DNA of 64,000 nucleotides, from positions 32,823-96,822 of the forward strand of contig JAKISF010000010.1 of NCBI GenBank assembly GCA_021648725.1, written 5' to 3'. Numbering within the stretch: the stretch's first letter is position 1; every line of letters begins with the position of its first letter. Source of the DNA: Bacteroidales bacterium (GTDB lineage Bacteria > Bacteroidota > Bacteroidia > Bacteroidales > JAADGE01). The notes under the pieces were generated by a model. That model saw only the letters and a list, made by a program, of their open reading frames with translations. It did not search any database and was not told where the DNA came from. Positions 27,263 to 37,402 of the stretch are shown in pieces. The position numbers were made by a program, and so were the translations under genes.

Positions 27263-30256
27263 ATGAAAAAAAAATATTCCCTTTTCACTAAAATCTCTTT
27301 ACTGATTACCGGCGGTATTATTATTCTGCTGTTTCAAAGCACGGCATCTTTTAAAAATTATGAAAAAAGTTCCGCCTCACAATATAAATCAAATAATTGG
27401 ATAGACTCTATTATCTCAAAAATGTCACCGGATGAACGTCTCGGACAATTATTTATGGTTGCTGCATACCCGAAACAAGGGAAAGAACATAAAAATTACC
27501 TTACTAAAATTATTAAAGATTATAAAATCGGGGGGCTGATTATGTTTCAATCAGGGCCGGTTCAACAAGCAAAACTTACAAATTATTATCAATCAATTTC
27601 AGAAACACCTTTAATGATTGCCGGAGATTATGAATGGGGACTTTCAATGAGAATAGACAGTACCGTAAGATATCCTCGGCAAATGATGCTCGGTGCAATT
27701 CAAAACGACTTATTAGTTAACGAATTCGGTATCGAAGTTGCAAGACAATGTAAAAGGCTCGGAATACATATTAACTTTGCTCCTGTTATTGATGTTAATA
27801 ATAATGCCGACAACCCCGTAATTAACAGTCGTTCTTTCGGAGAACTAAAAGAAAATGTTGCTCGAAAAGGCTTGGCATATATGGTTGGTTTACAAGACAA
27901 TAACATACTCGCAACAGGCAAACATTTTCCCGGACACGGAGATACTGATGTTGATTCTCATAAAGATTTACCCATAATCTTACATTCCAAAGAAAGACTT
28001 GATTCTTTAGAAATGTACCCTTTTAAAGAGCTTATTAAAACAGGCTTAGGAGGAATAATGATTGCACACTTGAACATTCCTTCGTTAGACCCTTCCGAAA
28101 ATGCTGTTTCAAGTTTATCGAAGCCTATTGTAACCGATATTTTAATCAACAAATTAAAATTTAAAGGATTAATATTTACCGATGCTCTCGGAATGAACGG
28201 TGTTACAAAACATTATGAACCCGGAGAAACAGAAGTTGCCGCCCTAATTGCAGGAATTGATGTTTTATTAATGCCGAAAGATGTTCCGCTTGCTTTTCAA
28301 AAAATAAAAGAAGCAATAAAAAAAGGCTTAATAACTCAAGAAGAAATTGATAAAAGATGCAGAAAAATTTTACTGGCAAAAAAATGGTTCGGTCTTAATA
28401 ATTACAAAAAAATCAAAATTAACAACATATACAAAGACTTAAATTCTGAATATGCTAAAAATTTAAATCGAAAACTAATAGAATCTTCTTTAACATTAGC
28501 AGTAAATAAAGATAAAATAATACCGTTTAAAAACTTAGACAAAGAAACAATTGCCTCAATATCAATAGGAAACGGACAAATAAGTAATTTTCAAAAAACT
28601 CTTAATTTATATGATAAAGTTGAAAATTATACAATCCTGAAAGATGCAAATATTGATGTATTTAATAAAAGAATAATACAGCTTTCAAAATATGATAAAG
28701 TTATTGTAAGCGTTCATAAAATGAGCCGAAGACCCAAAACATTCGGCATCAATCAAAATACAATTAATTTTGTTAACAAACTGTCCGAAAAAACAAAAGT
28801 CGTACTCGTGCTTTTCGGAAATCCTTATGCTCTCAGTTTGTTCAAAAAACCGGAAAAGTTAAATGCAATATTAGTTTCTTACAACGATTGGAAACTGACA
28901 AGAAGTTTATCAGCACAACTTCTTTTCGGCGGAATTACTGCACAAGGGGAATTACCCGTTTCGGCAGGAGAACTTTTTAAAGCCGGAACAGGGAAACTGT
29001 CAGTTAAGCAAAGACTTAAATATTCAAATGCTTTTGAATTGGGACTAAAACAAGACACCATAAACAAAATTGATTCGGTTGTAAATGATGCAATTACAAA
29101 AGGTGCAACACCCGGAGCAACGGTTTTGGCAATAAGAAACGGCATCGTATTTTTTCAAAAATCCTACGGATATCACACATACTCTAAAAAAAGAAAAACA
29201 AAAAATACCGATATCTACGACTTGGCTTCTTTGACGAAAATTGCATCAACATTACCGTCTTTAATGAAATTATTTGACGAAGGAGAAATTGATATAAATA
29301 AAAAACTGTCAGTTTATTTACCCGAACTTCGCAATACTAATAAAAAAGACATTTTAATTAAAGACATTTTAGCTCATCAAGCACGTTTAAAACCTTGGAT
29401 TCCTTTTTACAGAGACACCTATGAAGATGAAAACAAAACAGTTTTAAACAGCAAAATTTACTCAACATATAAAACAGGGAAATTTACCGTGCAAGTTGCA
29501 GGTAATCTTTTTATTAATGAAAATTACAGAGATACTATTTATCAAAAAATTTATGATTCGGAGTTAAGAAGCAAAAAAAAATATAAATACAGCGACTTAG
29601 GTTTTATACTTTTCCACAAGTTAATTGAAGATATTACAAAGGAGCAACAAGAAAATTATGTTTATGAAAAATTTTATAATTCTCTCGGAGCTAACACATT
29701 AGGTTACCTTCCGTTAAATCGTTTTAAGAAGTCTGAAATTGTTCCTACCGAACAAGACAACTTTTTCAGACATCAATTAATACAAGGATATGTTCATGAT
29801 TATGCAGCAGCAATGACCGGAGGCGTTAACGGACACGCAGGACTTTTTTCTAATGCAAACGATTTAGCAAAACTTTTACAAATGTACCTTCAAGGAGGGA
29901 AATACGGAAAAATAAGATATATTTCAAGTAAAACATTGAAGAAATTTTCATCCTGTGCTTTTTGTAAAAATCATAATCGCAGAGGCTTGGGGTTTGACAG
30001 ACCGCTCAGACCAACAGGAGGACCGTCGTCGCAATACGCATCTGATTTAAGTTTCGGACATTCAGGATTTACCGGAACTTTGGTTTGGATTGACCCGAAA
30101 TATGATTTTGTTTATATTTTTCTTTCAAATAGAATTCATCCAAAAAGCGAAAATAATAAATTATTAAAAATGGATGTAAGAACAAAAGTTCAAGATTTAT
30201 TTTACAAATCATTTCCTGATTTAGATACTTTAAAAACAACAGCAAGCATAAATTAA
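27263..30256 (+). CDS. Glycoside hydrolase family 3 (NagZ-like) fused to a beta-lactamase-fold serine hydrolase
   Basis: A 997-residue protein from the ATG at 27263 (MKKKYSLFTKISLLITG), which gives an N-terminal membrane/signal segment. Residues about 40-400 are a GH3 domain with GKHFPGHGDTDVDSHKDLP, the NagZ-type general acid/base loop, and FTDALGMNGV carrying the nucleophile Asp. About 400-580 is a GH3 C-terminal domain. About 595-990 is a class C beta-lactamase-like domain with SLTK (Ser-x-x-Lys), YSD in place of YxN, and HSGFTG. The NagZ-type loop suggests beta-N-acetylhexosaminidase action on peptidoglycan fragments, with the serine hydrolase possibly cleaving peptide or ester bonds. The fusion is known in Bacteroidota. 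The downstream nucleotidyltransferase starts 10 bases after the stop. Confidence 0.92.
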   Translation: MKKKYSLFTKISLLITGGIIILLFQSTASFKNYEKSSASQYKSNNWIDSIISKMSPDERLGQLFMVAAYPKQGKEHKNYLTKIIKDYKIGGLIMFQSGPVQQAKLTNYYQSISETPLMIAGDYEWGLSMRIDSTVRYPRQMMLGAIQNDLLVNEFGIEVARQCKRLGIHINFAPVIDVNNNADNPVINSRSFGELKENVARKGLAYMVGLQDNNILATGKHFPGHGDTDVDSHKDLPIILHSKERLDSLEMYPFKELIKTGLGGIMIAHLNIPSLDPSENAVSSLSKPIVTDILINKLKFKGLIFTDALGMNGVTKHYEPGETEVAALIAGIDVLLMPKDVPLAFQKIKEAIKKGLITQEEIDKRCRKILLAKKWFGLNNYKKIKINNIYKDLNSEYAKNLNRKLIESSLTLAVNKDKIIPFKNLDKETIASISIGNGQISNFQKTLNLYDKVENYTILKDANIDVFNKRIIQLSKYDKVIVSVHKMSRRPKTFGINQNTINFVNKLSEKTKVVLVLFGNPYALSLFKKPEKLNAILVSYNDWKLTRSLSAQLLFGGITAQGELPVSAGELFKAGTGKLSVKQRLKYSNAFELGLKQDTINKIDSVVNDAITKGATPGATVLAIRNGIVFFQKSYGYHTYSKKRKTKNTDIYDLASLTKIASTLPSLMKLFDEGEIDINKKLSVYLPELRNTNKKDILIKDILAHQARLKPWIPFYRDTYEDENKTVLNSKIYSTYKTGKFTVQVAGNLFINENYRDTIYQKIYDSELRSKKKYKYSDLGFILFHKLIEDITKEQQENYVYEKFYNSLGANTLGYLPLNRFKKSEIVPTEQDNFFRHQLIQGYVHDYAAAMTGGVNGHAGLFSNANDLAKLLQMYLQGGKYGKIRYISSKTLKKFSSCAFCKNHNRRGLGFDRPLRPTGGPSSQYASDLSFGHSGFTGTLVWIDPKYDFVYIFLSNRIHPKSENNKLLKMDVRTKVQDLFYKSFPDLDTLKTTASIN

Positions 30257-30266
30257 TACTAAAAAT

Positions 30267-30983
30267 ATGAAAGTAATGATATTAGCTGCCGGGCTGGGAA
30301 CTCGACTTAAATCATTAACCGAAAATAAACCTAAAGCTCTTGTAGAATTACACGGAAAACCGATTCTTGAACATCTTATCCTAAACCTAAAATTGCAAGG
30401 ATTTAACGATTTTGTTATTAATGTTCACCATTTTGCCGATCAAATTGAAAATTTCCTTGAAAAGAACAATAATTTTGAGTCAAATATAGAAATTTCAGAC
30501 GAAAGAAAAATGCTTCTCGAAACAGGAGGAGGATTATTAAAAGCAAAAAATTATCTGTCTGATTCAAATACTTTCATTCTCCATAATGCCGATATATTTT
30601 CTGATATTAATTTAAATGATTTAGTAGCTGCTCACGAAAAAAACGATTCATTAGCAACACTTGCCGTTCAAAACAGGGATTCATCAAGAAAATTGCTTTT
30701 TGATGAAAATAACTATCTTTGCAGTTGGCAAAATTTTAACACCGGAGAAACTAAAAAATCAAGAGAACCCGAAGGTAAATTGACAGCCCGAGCTTTTACC
30801 GGCATTCATATTATTAACTCCGAAATATTTAAATACATAACAGAAACCGGTAAATTTTCAATTATTGATTTATATTTAAGGCTTGCAAAAAGTTATAAAA
30901 TTTCAGCCTTTGAAACAAAATACAAATATTGGTTCGATTTAGGAAAACCTGAAGATATTGCTGATGCCGAATTACTTTTCTGA
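30267..30983 (+). CDS. MurU-like sugar-phosphate nucleotidyltransferase
   Basis: A 238-residue NTP-transferase. The signature LAAGLGTRLKSLTENKPKALVEL at the N-terminus contains the GxGTRL nucleotide-binding loop and the KPK lysines. LETGGGLLKAKNYL (about 87-100) and HNADIFSD (metal-binding Asp, about 108-115) follow, then KYKYWFDLGKPEDIADAE at the end. This fits the N-acetylmuramate-1-phosphate uridylyltransferase MurU, or generally small mannose-1-phosphate guanylyltransferase-like enzymes. Its 10-base spacing after the NagZ-like GH3 gene supports a peptidoglycan-recycling role (NagZ plus MurU). The AmgK-type kinase that would precede MurU in the pathway is not in the window. Confidence 0.82.
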   Translation: MKVMILAAGLGTRLKSLTENKPKALVELHGKPILEHLILNLKLQGFNDFVINVHHFADQIENFLEKNNNFESNIEISDERKMLLETGGGLLKAKNYLSDSNTFILHNADIFSDINLNDLVAAHEKNDSLATLAVQNRDSSRKLLFDENNYLCSWQNFNTGETKKSREPEGKLTARAFTGIHIINSEIFKYITETGKFSIIDLYLRLAKSYKISAFETKYKYWFDLGKPEDIADAELLF

Positions 30984-31040
30984 ATTGATGCAACTATTTT
31001 AAGATATAATTAATCTAAATAATTTAAGTTATTAGTCAAA

Positions 31041-32948
31041 ATGAACAAAATCAAACTTATTCTAATCTTTTTCTTTATCATTTCTTTTTCTTTTGCTCAA
31101 AAACAAGAGAAGATAGCAAATACATTATTGAAAGAAATTGAAAATAAAGGTACAGATAAAAACTTTACTGTTTGGATTTTCTTTAAAGACAAAGGAGAAA
31201 TTACAGATAAAAAATTAAACAGTTCTAAATCTTTACTGAGTAAACATTCCTTAGAAAGAAGGCAAAAATTACTAAAATCAAAACCTTTAGTTGATTTTTA
31301 CGATATTCCTGTTGAAATATCATACATTAACTCTGTAAAACCCTATATTTCAAAACTTAGGCATCAATCAAAATGGTTAAATGCTGTTTCTGCTGAAGTA
31401 AACGGAATCCAACTTCAAAATATAGCTTCGTTAAATTGTGTTAAATCAATAGATATTGTACGAAAAGGTAAATATAACAATAATTTAATTCAAGGAAATG
31501 AAATTAAAAACGAAACTTCCTATAAAAGTACAGCTTATAATTTAAATTACGGAGCTTCTTTAACTCAATCAGAACAAATAAATGTGCCGATTATTCATGA
31601 TTTAGGATATAGCGGCAACGGTATAATAATATGTTTATTAGATGCCGGCTTTAATAACTTGGAGCATCAAGTATTCGAAAATATTAATATTTTAGATCAA
31701 TGGGATTTTGTTAATAATGACGGAAATGTTGATGACGAAAGTGATATGGGCTCAGGAAGTCACGGAACCATGACACTAAGTACAATAGGAGGGTTTTATG
31801 AAGGACAATTAATAGGTACAGCATACGGAGCAAGTTACTTATTAGCAAAAACCGAAAACACAGATTCTGAGACACAAGTTGAAGAGGACAATTGGGTTGC
31901 AGGTGTTGAGTGGGCAGAAGCCTTGGGAGCAGATATCACATCAACTTCATTAGGATATATAAGTTTTGATGACGGAAGCGGATACAGTGCAGCTGAACTT
32001 GACGGAAATACTGCAATTATTACAATTGCCGGAGATATTGCTGCCGGCAAGGGTGTTTTAGTTGTTAATTCTGCAGGAAATGAAGGAAGCGGTATTACTA
32101 CAATAATTGCTCCTGCCGACGGTGACAGCATTCTTACGGTAGGAGCAGTATATTCTGACGGAAACAGAACTTATTTCAGTTCAGTAGGACCTACCGGAGA
32201 CGGAAGAATAAAACCTGACGTTATGGCTATGGGAGCAAGCGTTGTTGTTGCAGAAACTTCGGGAAACGGATATACAACATCAAGCGGCACATCTTTTTCT
32301 TGCCCCATAGTTGCAGGTGCAACGGCTTTACTTCGAGAAATATTCCCCTTTGCAAGTAATATGGAAATTATAGATGCCTTAAAAAAAACAGCAAATAATA
32401 CAAACAGCCCGAATAATGAATACGGTTGGGGAATTATTGACCTGTTTGCTGCATATAATTATTTAATTCCGAAAAACTCTTATTCTGCTTCTTTTAATGT
32501 TATAAATAAGGAAAATTCTGTTGAAAACGCAGAAATTATCTTTAAAACAAACAAACAAACAACTGATGTTAGGGGATATGCCGTTTTTCAAGATATACTG
32601 GCCGACAAAAATATTGAATACCGAATATCTAAACCCGGGTTCTGTACATATTATGATACAATACCTTCTTTTAACCGAGATATTAATATTACTGTTGAAT
32701 TAATCGAAACATCAGTTCTTGTATATCCTGCACCTGCCTCAAACTATATAATATTTGATATTAAAGAAGATGAACCAAATAATAACTCTCTGTTATTTTA
32801 TAATCTAAAAGGGCAAATAATTAAATCGGTTAATAAGTATGAAAATAAAAGTAAGCTGGATATATCCTCTCTTGCTGCCGGAATTTATTTTGTACAAATA
32901 AAAATAAATAACTCTGTTTACCTAAAAAAAGTAATTATATCAAGATAA
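31041..32948 (+). CDS. Secreted subtilisin-like (S8) serine peptidase with T9SS tail
   Basis: A 635-residue exported protein with a signal peptide (MNKIKLILIFFFIISFSFAQ). A propeptide of about 160 residues precedes the S8 domain. Catalytic residues are Asp in IIICLLDAGFNN (about 200), His in GSGSHGTMTLSTIGG (about 242) and Ser in TSSGTSFSCPIVAGATALLRE (about 420). Oxyanion Asn fits VLVVNSAGNEGSG. After the peptidase comes a carboxypeptidase-regulatory-like beta domain (about 480-555) and a type A sorting domain (VLVYPAPASNYIIFDI ... LAAGIYFVQIKINNSVYLKKVIIS). It is likely a surface or released protease for protein degradation. It converges with the restriction-modification genes with only 17 bases between stops. 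Confidence 0.93.
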   Translation: MNKIKLILIFFFIISFSFAQKQEKIANTLLKEIENKGTDKNFTVWIFFKDKGEITDKKLNSSKSLLSKHSLERRQKLLKSKPLVDFYDIPVEISYINSVKPYISKLRHQSKWLNAVSAEVNGIQLQNIASLNCVKSIDIVRKGKYNNNLIQGNEIKNETSYKSTAYNLNYGASLTQSEQINVPIIHDLGYSGNGIIICLLDAGFNNLEHQVFENINILDQWDFVNNDGNVDDESDMGSGSHGTMTLSTIGGFYEGQLIGTAYGASYLLAKTENTDSETQVEEDNWVAGVEWAEALGADITSTSLGYISFDDGSGYSAAELDGNTAIITIAGDIAAGKGVLVVNSAGNEGSGITTIIAPADGDSILTVGAVYSDGNRTYFSSVGPTGDGRIKPDVMAMGASVVVAETSGNGYTTSSGTSFSCPIVAGATALLREIFPFASNMEIIDALKKTANNTNSPNNEYGWGIIDLFAAYNYLIPKNSYSASFNVINKENSVENAEIIFKTNKQTTDVRGYAVFQDILADKNIEYRISKPGFCTYYDTIPSFNRDINITVELIETSVLVYPAPASNYIIFDIKEDEPNNNSLLFYNLKGQIIKSVNKYENKSKLDISSLAAGIYFVQIKINNSVYLKKVIISR

Positions 32949-32965
32949 TAAAAACTATCTATAAA

Positions 32966-34441
32966 TCAAAGCTTTTGAATATCAATAATAAACTCCTGAA
33001 GTATTTTTTTATTATATGCCTTCCAGCCGCCTCTAAAATCACGGCTTGATATTTCAATAAATTCTTCCATTTGCTTTGAGTTTAATTGTTTTAACAATTT
33101 TTTATAATCACCGAAGTATTTTATACAATAACCAGAATAAAAAGTTGATTTTGTATCATTAATTAAAATGAAGTTAGGTTTTTTATTCATTGGAGAAAAC
33201 AAAATCTTTTTACCGAAACTTGAATTTAAACTTTGGGTTCTTCCGAAAGCATACCAAGCAACTTTATTTGGTTTTCCGTTGTCTCTTTTATCTAAAACAT
33301 CTTTAACTGACAATAAATATTTATATGCCGAAGGATAATTTGTCTTTAATTCGACTTCATCTATTATCTTATTTTTACCATTTATTTTTTTATAAGGAAA
33401 CAGAATTATCCTCCTTTGCTTATCTTTCAAATTCCCTAATAATGAAGCCTTTATAATAGGTTTTAATATAGCTTTTTCTATTTCGCAGTCTCCTTTCAGT
33501 TCTGTTTTTACGGTTACTGTTTCACCCTTCTCTTTTACAATTTCAAATATATATGCTTTATCAGCAAGCGTAGTTATCCCTACATGAATATTGCAAATAT
33601 CACCGAGCCTTTTACCTTTAATTTGATTAGTTTTATTTACCGATAATTGCCAAAAATTACGATTATTTAATTCTGAATAATTTATTTTTCTGTGTAAAAA
33701 GCTGTTTTTATTTTTTGCTTTCTCATATAAAAAAGATTCGTATTTCTGCTTTGAAAAAATTGTAATTGCACTGTATGTTGTTGCATTTTCAAAAAGTTGT
33801 ATTGCACCGTAGTTTGTGATTTGAATCAAATTCTTTTTCAATTCAAAAAAATTCCGTAATTCTTTTCCGGTTTCAGTATTAAAATATGTATTTGGAGTAA
33901 TAAAACCACATATTCCGTTATTTTTCAATAATTTATAGGCAGATTCAAAAAATGCAATGTATATATCAGTTGAACCTTTTTTACAAAAATTATAATGTTC
34001 TTGAATATATAATCTTTGCTTTTTTTCTAAATGTTGAATTCTGATATACGGAGGATTACCTACAATGAAATCAAATAACTCTGTTTTTTTTTCTTTTAAA
34101 GTATCTTTTTTAACTAATTTCCAATCTATTTTAAAATGAAAATCTTTAATCAGTTCATTCAAATTATTTCTTGCATCTTTCAATGCAACTTCATCTATAT
34201 CCCAACCTTCTATCTTTTCCAAATTTTCTTTTAAATTTTCTTCGGAAGAAAAACGAATTATTCTTTTTGCTGTCTCACATAAGAATCTGCCGTCTCCACA
34301 TGCCGGGTCTAATATCGTTTTTCCTAAAGAAGCAACTTCATTAAATTTAATATCGTTTAATATTTTGTTAATAATAAAATCAGGGGTATAAATTTTACCG
34401 TTTAATTTTTCGTTGCTGTATATTTTTTGAAGTGATGCCAT
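32966..34441 (-). CDS. Type II restriction-modification: N6-adenine DNA methyltransferase
   Basis: A 491-residue class I SAM-dependent methyltransferase. GKIYTPDFIINKIL precedes the SAM motif ILDPACGDGRFLCETAKRI (about 43-62). The catalytic motif NPPYIRIQHLEK (about 127-138) defines an N6-adenine enzyme of the gamma type (Eco57I/TaqI-like). The C-terminal 250 residues contain a target-recognition region (KLGDICNIHVGITTLADKAYIF, also typical of TaqI-like C-terminal domains). The ATG at 34441 directly abuts the stop of the preceding restriction-endonuclease gene (0-base gap), so translation is coupled. It is probably the protective methylase of the pair. The recognition sequence cannot be read from the protein. 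Confidence 0.88.
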   Translation of the reverse strand: MASLQKIYSNEKLNGKIYTPDFIINKILNDIKFNEVASLGKTILDPACGDGRFLCETAKRIIRFSSEENLKENLEKIEGWDIDEVALKDARNNLNELIKDFHFKIDWKLVKKDTLKEKKTELFDFIVGNPPYIRIQHLEKKQRLYIQEHYNFCKKGSTDIYIAFFESAYKLLKNNGICGFITPNTYFNTETGKELRNFFELKKNLIQITNYGAIQLFENATTYSAITIFSKQKYESFLYEKAKNKNSFLHRKINYSELNNRNFWQLSVNKTNQIKGKRLGDICNIHVGITTLADKAYIFEIVKEKGETVTVKTELKGDCEIEKAILKPIIKASLLGNLKDKQRRIILFPYKKINGKNKIIDEVELKTNYPSAYKYLLSVKDVLDKRDNGKPNKVAWYAFGRTQSLNSSFGKKILFSPMNKKPNFILINDTKSTFYSGYCIKYFGDYKKLLKQLNSKQMEEFIEISSRDFRGGWKAYNKKILQEFIIDIQKL

Positions 34442-35104
34442 TTATCTTAAAATCAACTTGTTAAAACCTTCAAAGCTTTTTATTCTCGGACTTATAAGCG
34501 GAGTTTTTATATCTTTAAAGCACACTTCATAAGTATCTTCATAAAAAGTAAAAGAAGTTTTATCTGCACGTATTCTCGTTGTTCCTTTTTTATATAAAAT
34601 ACCGATTTTTCCTTTCGATATATCTTTTTTAAGAACATATCCTAAAAATGATGCAAACATAGTTTTTGCTTCTTCATGCAAACTTATACAAAAGTAATAA
34701 TCTGTAATACTGTCATTTCGATGTATATTCCTTGCGGGAATATTTAAAACATATTTTTTGAAAAATACATTAGATTTTCTGTGCATGGTTTTCACATCAA
34801 AAATGTATTTTTTATTATGATAACTTAATTCAAAATCTTTACCGAAATCTTGTCCGTCAATTGCTCCGAAAGAACGAACCGGTCTTTTTAACTTATATGT
34901 ATCTGCGAAAATAACTTCTCCTGTTGTTCCCGTTATCCTCATCTTTTTTGTATCATCTTTTTTTTCCTTGTCCCAAATATTACTTATCGGATGATTCTTT
35001 AAAGAAAATTCAACAAGTTCATTTGCATATCGAATTTGCTCTTTGCTGACTTTTATTGAAAAATAAAAACTGTTATACATACGAGAATAGAAAATCTTCG
35101 TCAA
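34442..35104 (-). CDS. Type II restriction endonuclease, PD-(D/E)xK-like
   Basis: A 220-residue soluble protein. FGKDFELSYHNKKYIFDVKT (about 115-135) fits a PD-(D/E)xK nuclease core, with an Asp followed about 13 residues later by DVK, preceded by a helix with TGEVIFADTY (Glu). Placement directly before the N6-adenine methyltransferase, with touching stop and start codons, is the strongest evidence for the assignment. The ATG at 35104 is used, but an ATG at 35080 (MYNSFYFSIKVSKEQ) is equally plausible. The pair lies 29 bases downstream of the DUF255 gene and is read in the same direction. There is no obvious controller (C) protein or specificity subunit. Confidence 0.75.
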   Translation of the reverse strand: MTKIFYSRMYNSFYFSIKVSKEQIRYANELVEFSLKNHPISNIWDKEKKDDTKKMRITGTTGEVIFADTYKLKRPVRSFGAIDGQDFGKDFELSYHNKKYIFDVKTMHRKSNVFFKKYVLNIPARNIHRNDSITDYYFCISLHEEAKTMFASFLGYVLKKDISKGKIGILYKKGTTRIRADKTSFTFYEDTYEVCFKDIKTPLISPRIKSFEGFNKLILR

Positions 35105-35133
35105 AATTAAAAAAAACAGACTATAGTTAAAAT

Positions 35134-37242
35134 TTATCTTAACCGTAATAAGTCTTTTGCTTCTTTAACAGTTTTAACCGGCTGATTACAAACATTATTT
35201 TCACACACATATATTAGTGTTTTACCTTTTTTAAATCTGTTTTGAAAAATTGGAATTTTACTCTCATTTTCGCTTCCGGCAAAAATAATATCCGGTCTGA
35301 ATTCTTTTCTCAGCTCTTTTTCAATTTCTTTATATTTTTTTCCGATAATTATTAATTCAAAAGAAGGTTTTGAAAAATGCAGACTTAATGAAGCCCAATT
35401 TGCAAAATAATTCAAATTTGCTAATGTATTTTCTTGAATATTTGCCGTCATCTTCTCAGAAATATTCATATAAACTTCATCTGTAAAAAATAATCCGAGA
35501 ATGTAAAGGTTTTTTGCCATTGAAGAATTTGATGCCGGAATTACATTATCCGATACTTCTTTTTGTCGAACGCTTAATTCAGAATTTATATCAGAAGTAT
35601 AAAAAAACATATTTGATTTTTTATCGTAAAAATGTTTCAACATATAATCCGTTAATTGTTTTGAAATCATCAAATAATCTTCTTTTCCGGTTGCTTGATA
35701 CAACTTTATAAAAGCTTCAACAGTAAAACTGTAATCATCAGAAAACGCATTAATCTTTGAGTTACCGTCTTTATAACTTCTTTTTAAAGCGAAATCTTTA
35801 CTTAACATTTTGTTTTTAATAAATTCTGCTGCTTTTGTTGCAGAATTTAAATACAGTTCGTCTCCAAAAACCTCATAAGCATCCAAAAAACCGATAATCA
35901 TCAGCGCATTCCAAGATGTTAAAATTTTATCATCCAGTCCGGGTTTTATTCTTTTATTTCTTTGTTCTGAAAGGATTTGTTTTGAATGCTCAATTTTCAC
36001 GGTTAATTGTTCTTCCGAAAGTTTATATTTCTGTAAAATCTTTTCAAGATTATCTTTTACTAACAGTATATTATTTCCGTGTTCCCAATTTCCGGTTTGC
36101 GAAACATCATAATAATCGCAAAATAAACCGGAGTCATCTTTTAATAAACTGTCAATTTCTTTTTTAGACCAAACGTAAAATTTACCCTCCTCCCTTTCAC
36201 TATCGGCATCATAAGAGGAATAAAAAGCATTTTCGGAAGATGTCATTTCATTAATAATATATTCCGATGTTTCTTTTACAACTTTTTCAAACAAGAAATT
36301 TTCACTTAATTTATAAGCGATGCTGTATAAACTTAACAGTTGAGCATTATCATATAACATCTTTTCAAAATGAGGAACTTTCCATTGTGCATCAACCGAA
36401 TAACGAGCAAAACCGCCTGCTAAATGATCATAGATTCCGCCGTTTGCAATCTTTTCAAGCGTTAATAATACATGCTTTTTTATTTCTTCATCTTTTGAAT
36501 AATGGGCATATTCAGTTAAATATTTCCACACAGCAGGCATAGGAAACTTTGGTACGCGGTTAAAACCTCCTTCTTTATAATCAAAATTATTTTTTAATTT
36601 TTCAGTTGCTTTTTTTATTTTTTCAAAAGAAAAAATCTGTTCACTTTCAGAATTGAAGTTAAATTCTGACTTTTCAATACCAGTTTGAATATTTTCTGCT
36701 GATTGCAAAAACCTTTTTTTATCAACTTTATATGATTCAGACAAAGAAAGCAGCATCTTCTTCCAATCGCCGGGTTTGAAATAAGTTCCTCCGTACACCG
36801 GACGACCATCAGGCAATGCAATACAATTTAAAGGCCACCCTCCTCTGCCCGTTATTAATTGAACAGCTGTCATATATATATTATCTACATCAGGTCTTTC
36901 TTCTCTGTCAACTTTTATACAAATAAAATTATCGTTCATAACTTTTGCAATATCCTCATTTTCAAATGATTCATACTCCATAACATGACACCAATGACAA
37001 GCTGAATATCCGATACTTACAAGAATTAATTTATCTTCATCTTTTGCTTTTTGAAGAGCTTCATCTCCCCAAGGATACCAATTAACAGGGTTATGGGCAT
37101 GCTGAATGAGATAGGGACTGTTTTCATTTATGAGTTTATTTGTATATTTATATGTTTGTTCCATTTTATGAGTTTGTGTTTTAACTGTATTTTGACAAGA
37201 TAATAATGTCATAATCATTATTGTAACTAATAACTGTTTCAT
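35134..37242 (-). CDS. YyaL/DUF255 thioredoxin-domain protein (spermatogenesis-associated protein 20-like), lipoprotein
   Basis: A 702-residue protein with a lipoprotein-type signal ([16 protein letters not shown]). The DUF255 thioredoxin domain (about 30-165) has the family motif [17 protein letters not shown] and a CxxC centre, CHWCHVME, followed by [13 protein letters not shown] and GRGGWPLN. Beyond it an (alpha/alpha)6-barrel-like region (about 200-620) includes [16 protein letters not shown] and [20 protein letters not shown], as in YyaL proteins. The biochemical role of this family is not established; cellobiose-epimerase-like folds have been noted. It is the first gene of the same-strand run that contains the restriction-modification pair, perhaps by chance. 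Confidence 0.92.
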   Translation of the reverse strand: MKQLLVTIMIMTLLSCQNTVKTQTHKMEQTYKYTNKLINENSPYLIQHAHNPVNWYPWGDEALQKAKDEDKLILVSIGYSACHWCHVMEYESFENEDIAKVMNDNFICIKVDREERPDVDNIYMTAVQLITGRGGWPLNCIALPDGRPVYGGTYFKPGDWKKMLLSLSESYKVDKKRFLQSAENIQTGIEKSEFNFNSESEQIFSFEKIKKATEKLKNNFDYKEGGFNRVPKFPMPAVWKYLTEYAHYSKDEEIKKHVLLTLEKIANGGIYDHLAGGFARYSVDAQWKVPHFEKMLYDNAQLLSLYSIAYKLSENFLFEKVVKETSEYIINEMTSSENAFYSSYDADSEREEGKFYVWSKKEIDSLLKDDSGLFCDYYDVSQTGNWEHGNNILLVKDNLEKILQKYKLSEEQLTVKIEHSKQILSEQRNKRIKPGLDDKILTSWNALMIIGFLDAYEVFGDELYLNSATKAAEFIKNKMLSKDFALKRSYKDGNSKINAFSDDYSFTVEAFIKLYQATGKEDYLMISKQLTDYMLKHFYDKKSNMFFYTSDINSELSVRQKEVSDNVIPASNSSMAKNLYILGLFFTDEVYMNISEKMTANIQENTLANLNYFANWASLSLHFSKPSFELIIIGKKYKEIEKELRKEFRPDIIFAGSENESKIPIFQNRFKKGKTLIYVCENNVCNQPVKTVKEAKDLLRLR

Positions 37243-37402
37243 CTTTTTTTGTAAAGATATGCAATTTAGACTGATTCTAAATAACTTTTCCCGATAAAAA
37301 AATTAAACCCTCAAAAAAACACATTGAAAAACTTGAATAACTGATATTTTTTTAGTATATTACCTGCAAATAATTTAATTATTAATTCAAAACTCTTTTA
37401 CC

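Noticed and set aside
32521..32703. Small plus-strand open frame inside the subtilisin gene
   Set aside because: It lies in another frame of a convincing coding sequence and has no start context or homology that I recognise.
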